Assembly (NCBI RefSeq): GCF_014205225.1
Contig: NZ_JACHNB010000001.1
Span: 4,817,501-4,881,500, forward strand
Source: Actinoplanes octamycinicus
GTDB taxonomy: Bacteria > Actinomycetota > Actinomycetes > Mycobacteriales > Micromonosporaceae
DNA length: 64,000 nt
Direction of reading: 5' to 3'
Within the stretch, counting starts at the first letter, position 1; each line of letters starts with the position of its first letter. Below the pieces are notes generated by a model. That model saw nothing but the letters and a program-made list of their open reading frames with translations, was not told where the DNA came from and searched no databases. The position numbers were made by a program, and so were the translations under genes. This document shows positions 27,693-36,042 of the stretch, one piece after another.

Positions 27693-30626
27693 GTGAGACC
27701 GTCCTGGTTTTTGAGAGGCAAACGCCTGCGACGCAGGCTGGCCGTCTTCAGCGCCGCCGTCCTCGGCGCCGGCGCGGTGTTCGTGGCCGGCGGCCCGCCG
27801 GCCTACGCCGCGGCCGGTTGCGCCGTGGTCTACAAGGTGCAGAGCCAGTGGACCGGCGGGTTCACCGGTGACATCGCGATCACCAACTCCGGCGACCCGC
27901 TGACGTCCTGGAAGCTCGAGTACGACTTCCCGGACGCCGCGCAGAAGGTCAGCCAGGGCTGGAACGGCAACTACAGCCAGAGCGGCAAGCGCGTCACCGT
28001 GACCAACGCGGCGTGGAACGGCACGCTCGGCACCGGCGCCACCACCAGCACCGGGTTCAACGGCACGTTCGGCTCGGCCAACCCGGTGCCGACCGCCTTC
28101 ACCCTGAACGGGCAGCCCTGCAACGGCGCGGCCACCGCGCCGACCGTGGCGATCAGCAGCCCGGCGGCGAACACCCGGTACACCGCGCCGGCGTCCATCC
28201 CGATCAGCGCCACGGCCACCGCGGCCGGCGGGCAGAGCATCGCGAAGGTCGAGTTCTACCACGACGGGCTGCTGCTCGGCAGCGACACCAGCGCGCCGTA
28301 CGCGTACACCTGGACCGGGGTGCCGGCCCAGACCGCGGCCTACCACCTGCAGGCCATCGCGTACGACGGGTCCGGCGCCAAGAGCAGCACCGCCGACGTG
28401 CCGGTCTTCGTGGACGCCGCGACCACCCCGGCGATCGTCGCCGACGCCACGTCGGCCACCCTCGAACCGGGCGCGAGCGGGTCGTTCAAGCTGGCCCTGA
28501 GCGCCGCGCCGAGCGCGAACGTGACGGTCGCGGTGGCCCGCAGCGCGGGCAGCACAACCGTCACCGCCACCCCGGCCACGCTCACCTTCACCCCGGCGAA
28601 CTGGAACACCGGCCAGTCGGTGACGATCGCGGCCGCCAGCTCGGCGGCGGCCGGCGACACGGCCACCATCACGGCCACCGCCAGCGGTTACACCGCGGCC
28701 AGCGTCGCGGTGAACGTGGTCAAGGCCGGTGCGGTGGACGCCCGGTTCACCCAGATGTACAACGACATCAAGAACCCGGCGAACGGCTACTTCAGCCCGG
28801 AGGGCGTGCCCTACCACTCGATCGAGACGCTGATCGACGAGGCGCCCGACCACGGCCACGAGACCACCAGCGAGGCGTTCAGCTACTGGCTGTGGCTGGA
28901 GGCCGAGCACGGCCAGGTCACCGGGGACTGGGCGCCGTTCAACAGCGCCTGGTCGACGATGGAGAAGTACATCATCCCGTCGCACGCCGACCAGTCGACC
29001 AACGTCAACTACAACCCGGCGAAGCCGGCCACCTACGCGGCCGAGCACCCGCTGCCCTCGCAGTACCCGTCGCAGCTGGACAGCAGCGTGTCGGTCGGGA
29101 CGGACCCGCTGGCCGCGGAGCTGAAGAGCGCCTACGGCACCGACGACATCTACGGCATGCACTGGCTGCTGGACGTGGACAACACGTACGGCTTCGGCCA
29201 CTGCGGTGACGGGACGAGCCGGGTCACCTACATCAACACGTTCCAGCGCGGCCCGCAGGAGTCGACCTTCGAGACGGTGCCGCAGCCGTCCTGCGACACC
29301 TTCAAGCACGGCGGCCCGAACGGCTTCCTCGACCTGTTCACCAAGGACTCGTCGTACGCCAAGCAGTGGAAGTACACCAACGCGCCGGACGCCGACGCGC
29401 GCGCGGTGCAGGCGGCCTACTGGGCGAACACCTGGGCGACCGCGCAGGGCAAGGCGTCGCAGCTGTCCACCGCCGTGGCCAACGCCGCGAAGATGGGCGA
29501 CTACCTGCGGTACTCGTTCTACGACAAGTACTTCAAGCAGCCCGGCTGCACCTCCACCTCGTGCCCGGCCGGCACCGGCAAGAACGCCTCGAACAACCTG
29601 ATGTCCTGGTACTACGCCTGGGGCGGCGCGTACGACACGTCGGCCGGCTGGGCGTGGCGGATCGGCTCCAGCACCAGCCACTTCGGGTACCAGAACCCGA
29701 TGGCCGCCTACGTGCTCTCCAACGTCAGCGCCTTCAGCCCGAAGTCGCCGACCGCGAAGTCCGACTGGCAGGCCAGCCTGAACCGGCAGCTGGAGTTCTA
29801 CCAGTGGCTGCAGTCCAGCGAGGGCGCCATCGCCGGTGGCGCGACGAACAGCTGGAACGGCAACTACTCGGCGCCGCCGGCCGGCACGCCGACCTTCTAC
29901 GGCCTGGCCTACGTCGAGGCCCCGGTCTACGCCGACCCGCCGTCCAACCAGTGGTTCGGCATGCAGACCTGGTCGCTGGAGCGGCTGGCCGAGTACTACT
30001 ACACGACCGGTGACGCCAAGGCCAAGTCGGTCCTCGACAAGTGGGTCACCTGGGCGCTGGCCAACTCCACCATCACCGCGACCAGCTTCGAGATCCCGTC
30101 CGACCTGACCTGGACGGGCGCGCCGGCCACCTGGAACCCGTCCAGCCCGGCGGCGAACACCAGCCTGCACGTCACGGTCAAGTCCAAGGGCACCGACCTG
30201 GGCGTCGCCGGCTCGTTCGCGAAGCTGCTGGCCTACTACGCGGCCAAGTCCGGCAACACCGCGGCGAAGACCGCGGCGAAGAACCTGCTCGACGCGATCT
30301 GGACGCACAAGGACGCCAAGGGCGTCTCGGTGACCGAGACCCGCGCCGACTACAACCGGATGGACGACACCTACGACGCCAGCACCGGTCAGGGCATCTA
30401 CATCCCGAACGGCTGGACCGGCAAGATGCCGAACGGCGACGTGATCAAGCCCGGGGTGTCGTTCCTCGACATCCGCTCCTTCTACAAGAACGACCCGGAC
30501 TTCCTCAAGGTCCAGGCGTACTTGAACGGCGGAGCCGCACCCACCTTCAACTACCACCGGTTCTGGGCCCAGGTCGACGTCGCCACCGGCTACGCCGACT
30601 ACGCCCGGCTGTTCCCGAACGGGTGA
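27693..30626 (+). CDS. Secreted reducing-end cellobiohydrolase, CBM2-GH48
   Basis: 977 aa processive exocellulase. Order: signal peptide (to PAYA|AAG, ~residue 40), N-terminal CBM2 (GCAVVYKVQSQWTGGFTGD ... GFTLNG-like end), an Ig-like Big_9 module (APTVAISSPAANTRYTAPAS), a second beta module with ATLEPGASGSFKLALS, then the ~620-residue GH48 domain. Catalytic acid Glu394 in TTSEAFSYW and Glu383 in DEAPDHGH match the CelF pair 11 residues apart. The GTG start has an AGGAGGA site 8 bases upstream. Actinobacteria generally have a single GH48, so this is probably the organism's key exocellulase. It lies between the GH74 and LPMO genes. Confidence 0.96.
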   Translation: MRPSWFLRGKRLRRRLAVFSAAVLGAGAVFVAGGPPAYAAAGCAVVYKVQSQWTGGFTGDIAITNSGDPLTSWKLEYDFPDAAQKVSQGWNGNYSQSGKRVTVTNAAWNGTLGTGATTSTGFNGTFGSANPVPTAFTLNGQPCNGAATAPTVAISSPAANTRYTAPASIPISATATAAGGQSIAKVEFYHDGLLLGSDTSAPYAYTWTGVPAQTAAYHLQAIAYDGSGAKSSTADVPVFVDAATTPAIVADATSATLEPGASGSFKLALSAAPSANVTVAVARSAGSTTVTATPATLTFTPANWNTGQSVTIAAASSAAAGDTATITATASGYTAASVAVNVVKAGAVDARFTQMYNDIKNPANGYFSPEGVPYHSIETLIDEAPDHGHETTSEAFSYWLWLEAEHGQVTGDWAPFNSAWSTMEKYIIPSHADQSTNVNYNPAKPATYAAEHPLPSQYPSQLDSSVSVGTDPLAAELKSAYGTDDIYGMHWLLDVDNTYGFGHCGDGTSRVTYINTFQRGPQESTFETVPQPSCDTFKHGGPNGFLDLFTKDSSYAKQWKYTNAPDADARAVQAAYWANTWATAQGKASQLSTAVANAAKMGDYLRYSFYDKYFKQPGCTSTSCPAGTGKNASNNLMSWYYAWGGAYDTSAGWAWRIGSSTSHFGYQNPMAAYVLSNVSAFSPKSPTAKSDWQASLNRQLEFYQWLQSSEGAIAGGATNSWNGNYSAPPAGTPTFYGLAYVEAPVYADPPSNQWFGMQTWSLERLAEYYYTTGDAKAKSVLDKWVTWALANSTITATSFEIPSDLTWTGAPATWNPSSPAANTSLHVTVKSKGTDLGVAGSFAKLLAYYAAKSGNTAAKTAAKNLLDAIWTHKDAKGVSVTETRADYNRMDDTYDASTGQGIYIPNGWTGKMPNGDVIKPGVSFLDIRSFYKNDPDFLKVQAYLNGGAAPTFNYHRFWAQVDVATGYADYARLFPNG

Positions 30627-30630
30627 TCGC

Positions 30631-31704
30631 ATGCGACTTGTCCGAATGATCGCGGCGCTGGCCCTGGCCACGGCGGCGGGCGTGCTCGCGCTGCCGGCCG
30701 GCGCGCAGGCACACGGGGCCATCCAGGTCCCCGGCAGCCGTACCTGGTTCTGCTACCAGGACGGCCGCAACCCGACGACCGGCGCGATCGAGCCGAAGAA
30801 CGCGGCCTGCGCCGCGGCGGTCGCGCAGAGCGGCGTCACGTCGCTGTACAACTGGTTCGCCGTGCTCCGCTCGGACGGCGCCGGGCGGGTCTCCGGGTTC
30901 ATCCCGGACGGCCAGCTGTGCAGCGGCGGGACCGGCGGCCCGTACAACTTCACCGGGTTCAACCTGGCCCGGACCGACTGGCCGGCCACGCACCTGACGG
31001 CCGGCGCCACCATGGAGTTCCGCTACAACGACTGGGCCAAGCACCCGGGCACCTTCTCGCTCTACATCACCAAGGACGGTTACGACCCGACCAAGCCGCT
31101 CGCCTGGAGCGACTTGGAGCCGACGCCGTTCGACCAGGTGACCAACCCGCCGGCGAACGGCGGGCCGGGCACCGACGACGGGCACTACTACTGGACCGGG
31201 AAGCTGCCGGCGAACAAGACCGGCAAGCACCTGATCTACTCGGTGTGGTCCCGCTCGGACAGCACGGAGACCTTCTACGGCTGCTCCGACGTGGTGTTCG
31301 ACGGCGGCAACGGTGAGGTCACCGGGATCGGCACGGTGCCGACGACGACCTCGCCGACACCGCGGCCGTCGGTCTCCACCTCCACCACCCCGAACCCGGG
31401 CAACGGCGGCTGCACCGCGATGTACAACGTCGTCTCCTCCTGGAGCGGCGGGTTCCAGGGCCAGGTGATGGTGCACGCCGGGACCACCGCGATCAACGGC
31501 TGGAAGGTCGGCTGGACCTGGCCGGGCAGCCAGACCCTGGCCTCGGTGTGGAGCGGCAAGGGCACCGCGAGTGGCTCACTGGTCACGGTGAGCAACGAGA
31601 CCTGGAACGGTACGGTCGCTGCCGGCGACTACACCACATTCGGGTTCCTCGGTTCCGGCTCGGCGCCCGCGAGCGTGCAGAATCTAGCCTGCACGACCGG
31701 GTGA
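30631..31704 (+). CDS. Lytic polysaccharide monooxygenase, AA10 with CBM2
   Basis: 357 aa copper enzyme that cleaves crystalline cellulose oxidatively. The signal peptide ends AQA|HGAIQVPGSR, exposing His28 as the N-terminal copper ligand. The histidine brace is completed by His138 (NDWAKHPGTF), and Phe215 (TETFYGCSDV) takes the axial position. A Thr/Pro/Ser linker (TTTSPTPRPS) leads to a C-terminal CBM2 (GGCTAMYNVVSSWSGGFQGQ). The CBM2 points to cellulose rather than chitin; C1 regioselectivity is a guess. It starts 4 bases after the GH48 stop and ends the operon before a large perfect hairpin. Confidence 0.95.
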   Translation: MRLVRMIAALALATAAGVLALPAGAQAHGAIQVPGSRTWFCYQDGRNPTTGAIEPKNAACAAAVAQSGVTSLYNWFAVLRSDGAGRVSGFIPDGQLCSGGTGGPYNFTGFNLARTDWPATHLTAGATMEFRYNDWAKHPGTFSLYITKDGYDPTKPLAWSDLEPTPFDQVTNPPANGGPGTDDGHYYWTGKLPANKTGKHLIYSVWSRSDSTETFYGCSDVVFDGGNGEVTGIGTVPTTTSPTPRPSVSTSTTPNPGNGGCTAMYNVVSSWSGGFQGQVMVHAGTTAINGWKVGWTWPGSQTLASVWSGKGTASGSLVTVSNETWNGTVAAGDYTTFGFLGSGSAPASVQNLACTTG

Positions 31705-31710
31705 CCCGTC

Positions 31711-31747
31711 GATCCCGGAAGGTGACGTCACGTCACCTTCCGGGATC
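31711..31747 (+). terminator. Perfect 17-bp hairpin ending the cellulase operon
   Basis: GATCCCGGAAGGTGACG and its exact complement separated by TCA, 7 bases after the LPMO stop. There is no U-tract. The next gene's start follows within 15-60 bases, so the hairpin also insulates that gene. Confidence 0.82.
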
Positions 31748-31759
31748 GGATCCCCGACG

Positions 31760-33112
31760 GTGGACTTGACGGCACTTGCGTGGGTTTTCTACGTTGCGCG
31801 TATCTTGCGACGAGATCTTCTCCCCGACCTGGGGCGCGCCACCACCCGGCGCGCCCTGATCTTCGGCGGTGCCGCGGCGGCCGCACTGGTGGCCACCCCC
31901 GGCATCGCCGGTCCGCTGCTGCCGGCCCGCGCCCGGCAACGCTGGACCGGCACCTGGGCCACCGCGAACACCGCGACCGAGCGCGGCGAGAAGCTGCTGC
32001 CGGCCGACCGGACCGTCCGTCAGGTGGTGCACCTGAGCGTCGGCGGCGTCCAGCCCCGCCTCAGACTGTCCAACGAGTTCGGCGCCACTCCGGTACGCCT
32101 CGGCGAGATCTGGACCGGCCTGCGCGCCGGCGGCCCGGACAGCACCGCGTTCCAGCCGGCCACCATGCGCCCGGTCACCTTCGGCGGCCGGGCCGGCGTC
32201 CTGCTCCCGGCCGGCGGCGCCCTGGTCAGCGACCCGGTCCCGGGCCTGACCCTGCCACCCGGCGCCGACCTGGTGATCACCTACCACCTGCCCGAGGCGA
32301 CCCGGATCGGCACCGTCAGCACCCACGCCTACCAGCGCAACCGGATCCTGCCGGGCAACGTGGCGGCGGTCGCCGATCCGGCCGGCGGCAAGGTCAGCAA
32401 GCGCTATCTGCTGCTCGGCGGGGTCAGCGTGCGGACCGCCGGGCCGAGCGCCGCGGTGGTCGCCTTCGGTGACTCGATCACCTGCGGCGCGTCCACCACG
32501 CTCGGCGCCAACCACCGCTGGCCGGACCACCTGGCCGCCCGGCTGCGCGCCGCCGGGCTGCCGCTCGGCGTGCTGAACGCCGGGATCAACGGCAACCGGC
32601 TGCTGGTCGGCCCGGACATCCCGGTCCCGGCCGGCGGCGGCGGATCCGGCGCCGGCGCGCCCGGCCGGGCGTTCCCGCTCAGCATGGGCCCGGCCGGGCT
32701 GCGCCGCCTCGACCGGGACGCGCTGGACCAGCCCGGCGCCCGCTACCTGATCACGCTGATCGGGGTGAACGACATCGGGCACGGGACCGCGGCGGCGCCG
32801 ATGATCGCCGGGCATCTCCAGCTGATCGCCCGGGCCCGGCAGGCCGGATTCACCGTGATCGGCGGCACCCTGCTGCCGTTCGGCGGCAGCGTCGCCGACG
32901 CCCCGGCGACCCGGCTCGCCCGGAGCACCCTCAACGACTGGATCCGGCGCAGCGGCGAGTACGACGCGGTGATCGACTTCGACGCGGCGGTCCGCGACGG
33001 CGCGTACCCGGAACGGCTGTGGCCCGGTTACGACAGCGGCGACCACCTGCACCCGAACGACGCCGGCATGCTGGCCATCGCCTCGGCGGTCCCGCTCGGC
33101 TGGTTCCGGTAG
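31760..33112 (+). CDS. Secreted SGNH/GDSL-type esterase, possible Tat substrate
   Basis: Up to 450 aa. Catalytic SGNH blocks: FGDSITCG (Ser), a Gly-containing block around LNAGINGNRLL, IGVNDIGHG (Asn) and SGDHLHPNDAGM (Asp/His). The N-terminus has TTRRALIFGGAAAAALVATPG, a twin-arginine followed by a hydrophobic stretch, so export by Tat is plausible. The start is uncertain: GTG 31760 is the longest. However, TTGACG (31766-31771) and TACGTT (31790-31795) with an 18-bp spacer look like a promoter inside that extension, which would favour TTG 31805 (435 aa). Hydrolyses an ester or acyl group; its substrate is unknown. Confidence 0.85.
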   Translation: MDLTALAWVFYVARILRRDLLPDLGRATTRRALIFGGAAAAALVATPGIAGPLLPARARQRWTGTWATANTATERGEKLLPADRTVRQVVHLSVGGVQPRLRLSNEFGATPVRLGEIWTGLRAGGPDSTAFQPATMRPVTFGGRAGVLLPAGGALVSDPVPGLTLPPGADLVITYHLPEATRIGTVSTHAYQRNRILPGNVAAVADPAGGKVSKRYLLLGGVSVRTAGPSAAVVAFGDSITCGASTTLGANHRWPDHLAARLRAAGLPLGVLNAGINGNRLLVGPDIPVPAGGGGSGAGAPGRAFPLSMGPAGLRRLDRDALDQPGARYLITLIGVNDIGHGTAAAPMIAGHLQLIARARQAGFTVIGGTLLPFGGSVADAPATRLARSTLNDWIRRSGEYDAVIDFDAAVRDGAYPERLWPGYDSGDHLHPNDAGMLAIASAVPLGWFR

Positions 33113-33128
33113 CGGACCCGTCGGCGCC

Positions 33129-33752
33129 TCAGTCGCTGAACCGCGTCGGGTCGCCGGCGCCGACCCGCAGCACCTCCGGCTCGCCCTCGGACAGGTCGAT
33201 CACCGTGGTCGGCTCGGTGCCGCACTCGCCGGAGTCGACCACCGCGTCCACCGCGTGGTCGAGCGCCTCCTTGATCTCCCAGCCCTGGGTCATCGGCTCC
33301 GGCTCGCCGGGCAGCAGCAGCGTGCTGGAGACCAGCGGCTCACCCAGCTCGGCGAGGATCGCCTGGGCGGTGGTGTGCGCGGTGATCCGTACCCCGACGG
33401 TCTTCTTCTTGGGGTGCAGCAGCCGGCGCGGCACCTCCTTGGTGGCCGGCAGGATGAACGTGTACGGCCCCGGCGTGCTCGCCTTCACCGCCCGGAACAG
33501 GGCGTTGTTGATCTGCACGAACTGCCCGAGCTGCGCGAAATCGTGACACATCAGGGTGAAATGGTGCCGGTCGTCGAGATGCCGGATCGCCCGGATCCGG
33601 TCCAGCCCGTCCTTGTTCCCCATCCGGCAGCCGAGCGCGAAGCACGAGTCGGTCGGATAGGCGATCAGCCCGTCCTCCCGGATCAGCCCTGCGATCTGCT
33701 GGATGCTGCGCGGTTGCGGATTGTCCGGGTGCACGTCGAAGTACTTCGCCAC
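33129..33752 (-). CDS. YciO/Sua5/YrdC-family protein
   Basis: 207 aa, a single YrdC-like domain (GLIAYPTDSCFALGCRMGNKDGLDRIRAIRHL ... GPYTFILPATKEVPRR ... KKKTVGVRI). Length and sequence match the YciO branch rather than the t6A synthase TsaC/Sua5. The KxR and SxN nucleotide/threonine motifs of TsaC are replaced (HLDDRHHF, SSTLLLPG), so a role as threonylcarbamoyl-AMP synthase is doubtful. The GTG start is 7 bases after a minus-strand TAGGCT, suggesting a leaderless mRNA. Divergent from the Nudix gene; convergent with the SGNH esterase 16 bases away. Confidence 0.85.
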   Translation of the reverse strand: MAKYFDVHPDNPQPRSIQQIAGLIREDGLIAYPTDSCFALGCRMGNKDGLDRIRAIRHLDDRHHFTLMCHDFAQLGQFVQINNALFRAVKASTPGPYTFILPATKEVPRRLLHPKKKTVGVRITAHTTAQAILAELGEPLVSSTLLLPGEPEPMTQGWEIKEALDHAVDAVVDSGECGTEPTTVIDLSEGEPEVLRVGAGDPTRFSD

Positions 33753-33808
33753 TCCTGGCAGCCTATGCCTGCCCGATCAGCCTCCAGCCCGCGGCCTAGG
33801 GTCGGGGG

Positions 33809-34258
33809 ATGGAGATCGTCCACCGCCCCGCGGTCCGCATCGTCTGCTTCGACGCGGACGGCCGTGTCCTGCTGCTGAACTGGGAGGACCCCACCGACGG
33901 GCACCGCCTCTGGGAGCCGCCCGGCGGTGGCATCGACCCGGGCGAGACGCCGCTGGAGGCGGCCCGGCGCGAGCTGACCGAGGAGACCGGCCTCGACCCG
34001 GACGCGATCCACCCCGAGTTCGTTCTGGTCGAGCGCGAATGCGTGTGGAAGGGCCGCCGCATGGTCGGCCCCGAACAGTTCTTCACCGCCCGCTTCCCCG
34101 GATCGCAGCCGGCGATCGGACGGGACGGCCTGCTCCCCTACGAGCGGGCGGAGCTGCTCGGTGTCGCCTGGGTCCACCCGGACGACTTCCCCAGCCTGCC
34201 GGACGTCCTGGAGCCCCCGTCGCTGCCAGACCTCTGCCGCACTCTCGCCACCAGCTGA
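33809..34258 (+). CDS. Nudix hydrolase
   Basis: 149 aa. The Nudix box is complete: G-x5-E-x7-R-E-L-x-E-E-T-G-L (GGIDPGETPLEAARRELTEETGL region, residues ~34-56). Cytosolic pyrophosphohydrolase of the MutT/ADP-ribose class; the substrate cannot be set from sequence. TAGGGT lies 6 bases before the ATG, consistent with a leaderless transcript divergent from the YciO gene. A repeat-rich, gene-free gap follows. Confidence 0.88.
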   Translation: MEIVHRPAVRIVCFDADGRVLLLNWEDPTDGHRLWEPPGGGIDPGETPLEAARRELTEETGLDPDAIHPEFVLVERECVWKGRRMVGPEQFFTARFPGSQPAIGRDGLLPYERAELLGVAWVHPDDFPSLPDVLEPPSLPDLCRTLATS

Positions 34259-34315
34259 CCGCTGCTCACCTGCGGTTTCCCCCATTTGCGGTACGCCCAC
34301 AGCACCGTCCAGCCC

Positions 34316-34514
34316 GAGCCGCACCGTCCCGAGCCTCCCGAGCCGCACCGTCCTGAGCCGCACCCTGCCCGAGCCGCACCGCCCCGAGCCTCCCGAGCCG
34401 CACCGCCCCGAGCCTCCCGAGCCGCATCGTCCCGAGCCTCCCGAGCCGCATCGTCCCGAGCCTCCCGAGCCGCATCGTCCCGAGCCTCCCGAGCCGCACC
34501 GTCCTGAGCCGGAC
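34316..34514. repeat. 24-bp tandem repeat (minisatellite)
   Basis: About eight head-to-tail copies of a 24-base unit beginning GAGCCGCAYCGYCC and ending GAGCCTCCC: copies at 34316-34339, an enlarged one at 34340-34370, exact 24-mers from 34371 to 34490, then a degenerate end. Divisible by 3, so every frame stays open (for example EPHRPEPP repeats on +). No start, ribosome site or recognisable domain accompanies it, so I treat it as noncoding. Confidence 0.85.
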
Positions 34515-34881
34515 CCTGCACAAGCCCGGCTCCACCCGTGCCCGGACCTGCCGAAGCCCGGACCCACCCGAGCCGGACCTGCCCGAGCCGGATCCACCCG
34601 GGCCGGACCCGCTCGGGTTCCGCTCGCCCAAGACCCCGCCTGCCCGGGTCCGCTTGCCCCAGACGCGGCTCCGCGAGTGGCGCATGCCGGAGTTTCGCCT
34701 GGTCAGGCAGCGATATCCCGAACGCAATGGCGCGAAACGCGACCGTCAAGCCCCACTCGTCAAGCCCTACTCGCCGAGACCCGCCCACCCTGGGGGAGCC
34801 CCCGCTGAGCAGTGTGGCGCGAAGTCGCGGCCTCCGCGGGGCGGCCTGTGGACGACGCGCTGCTGTGGAGAACTCCGGCTG
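34515..34881. other. Gene-free, Pro/Arg-coded low-complexity stretch
   Basis: Continuation of the repeat-rich gap between the Nudix gene and the dehydrogenase. It is composed of decayed CCCGAGCC/ACCCGAGCCGG-like motifs in the first half and ordinary sequence after about 34680. I see no gene with plausible codon use and no hairpin. Confidence 0.5.
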
Positions 34882-34959
34882 ACGGTGGGCGTGCTGACCG
34901 CCGTACCGAAAACCGCTCTGACGGTGGGCGTGCTGACCGCCGTACCGAAAACCGCTCTG
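34882..34959. repeat. 39-bp perfect tandem duplication
   Basis: Two identical, adjacent 39-base copies starting ACGGTGGGCGTGCTGACC and ending AACCGCTCTG (34882-34920 and 34921-34959). Period divisible by 3. No gene assigned. Confidence 0.9.
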
Positions 34960-34993
34960 ACCCCGGAGCGAGCGGCGGCCGCCGCGGCAGACG

Positions 34994-35099
34994 CATGGTG
35001 TGAAGCGGCGCGGTCGGCCGGGGCACGGATCAGCCGGAGCGGGACTCATGGTGTGAAGCGGCGCGGTCGGCCGGAGCACGGATCAGCCGGAGCGGGACT
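34994..35099. repeat. 53-bp tandem duplication covering a gene's 3' end
   Basis: Two adjacent 53-base copies beginning CATGGTGTGAAGCGGCGC (34994-35046 and 35047-35099) differing at one base. The second copy contains the last codons and stop of the beta-hydroxyacid dehydrogenase (stop at 35083-35085); the first is a downstream duplicate of that tail. Confidence 0.88.
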
Positions 35100-35961
35100 C
35101 CAAAGCGTGGATCACCGCGGCCATGTCCTCGCCCGCGTGACCACCCGACGACGTCTCCGCGTAGAGCTCCAGGCACGTGTCGAGCAGCGGCGACGAGATG
35201 CCGGCGGTCTCGGCGGCCTCGACGATCAGGTGGTTGTTGTAGAGGACGTCGCGGATCGAGGCCTGTACCGAGAAGTCGCGGTCGAGCAGCTTGCGGGCCT
35301 TGATCCGGGAGACCGCGCTGGCCATCGGGCCGGCGTCCAGCGCGGCCAGCAGGGTGGCCTGGTCCAGCTTGTGGCGGGCGGCGAAGTGGAACGACTCGGC
35401 CAGGCCGGTCACCATGCTGATCAGGAAGGTGTTGACGGCCAATTTCATCAGCAGGCCGTTGGGGACCGGGCCGCACCGGACGGTTTCCCGGCACATCGGC
35501 GCCAGCAGCGGCGCGACCCGGTCGAGGTCCGGATCGGTTCCGGCCAGCATGGCGACCAGCTGGGCGGTCTCGGCGGGCACCCGGGATCCCGACACCGGGG
35601 CCTCGACGTAGTGGCCGCCGGCGTCCCGGATCTGCTCGTCGAGCCCGCGGGACCAGGCCGGCGAGGTGGTGCCCATGTGCACCAGCGTGCGGCCGGCGAC
35701 CAGCCGCTCGAAGCCGGGCGCGTCGCGGTCCAGCACCCGGTCGGCGACCCGGTCGTCGGCCAGCATCATGAACACCACGTCGGCACGCGCGAACAGGTCG
35801 GCGACGTCGGTGGCGACGGCGGCGCCGGCCTCCCGGAGCGCCTCGGCGGCGGCCGCCGACCGGTTCCAGACCACCAGGTCGGTCCCGGCCCGGGCCAGGT
35901 TGAGCGCCATCGGCCGGCCCATCACGCCCAGCCCGAGAAATCCCACGGTCACCCGGCTCAC
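35083..35961 (-). CDS. NAD(P)-dependent beta-hydroxyacid dehydrogenase (HIBADH family)
   Basis: 292 aa, related to 3-hydroxyisobutyrate/tartronate semialdehyde dehydrogenases. Rossmann motif [16 protein letters not shown] at the N-terminus, substrate loop EAPVSGS, catalytic Lys in [13 protein letters not shown]. The C-terminal helical domain is complete. The start is uncertain among GTG codons at 35961, 35952 and 35946; 35961 ([10 protein letters not shown]) is used. The long upstream frame is a shadow of the divergent aldehyde dehydrogenase. With that aldehyde dehydrogenase it could handle a hydroxyacid/semialdehyde pair, as in valine or beta-alanine catabolism; this is inference from neighbourhood. 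Confidence 0.88.
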   Translation of the reverse strand: MSRVTVGFLGLGVMGRPMALNLARAGTDLVVWNRSAAAAEALREAGAAVATDVADLFARADVVFMMLADDRVADRVLDRDAPGFERLVAGRTLVHMGTTSPAWSRGLDEQIRDAGGHYVEAPVSGSRVPAETAQLVAMLAGTDPDLDRVAPLLAPMCRETVRCGPVPNGLLMKLAVNTFLISMVTGLAESFHFAARHKLDQATLLAALDAGPMASAVSRIKARKLLDRDFSVQASIRDVLYNNHLIVEAAETAGISSPLLDTCLELYAETSSGGHAGEDMAAVIHALESRSG

Positions 35962-36042
35962 GCTAGACGCCGCCGGGGTCACGTGAGGGGTCCAATCGGC
36001 GAAGCGTGGCGGCTCGTCCGGATCCGGAGAATGCTGGGGCCC

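Noticed and set aside
27303..30722. 1139-codon minus-strand frame across GH48
   Set aside because: Val/Gly/Arg-rich low-complexity translation; GH48 on the + strand explains the region fully.
34316..34514. CRISPR array
   Set aside because: Direct repeats are contiguous with no unique spacers and no cas genes; same for the 57-bp and 16-bp arrays.
34654..36042. N-terminal extension making the aldehyde dehydrogenase 938 aa
   Set aside because: The added 463 residues are the antisense reading of the HIBADH-type gene plus repeats; the canonical enzyme begins at [11 protein letters not shown].
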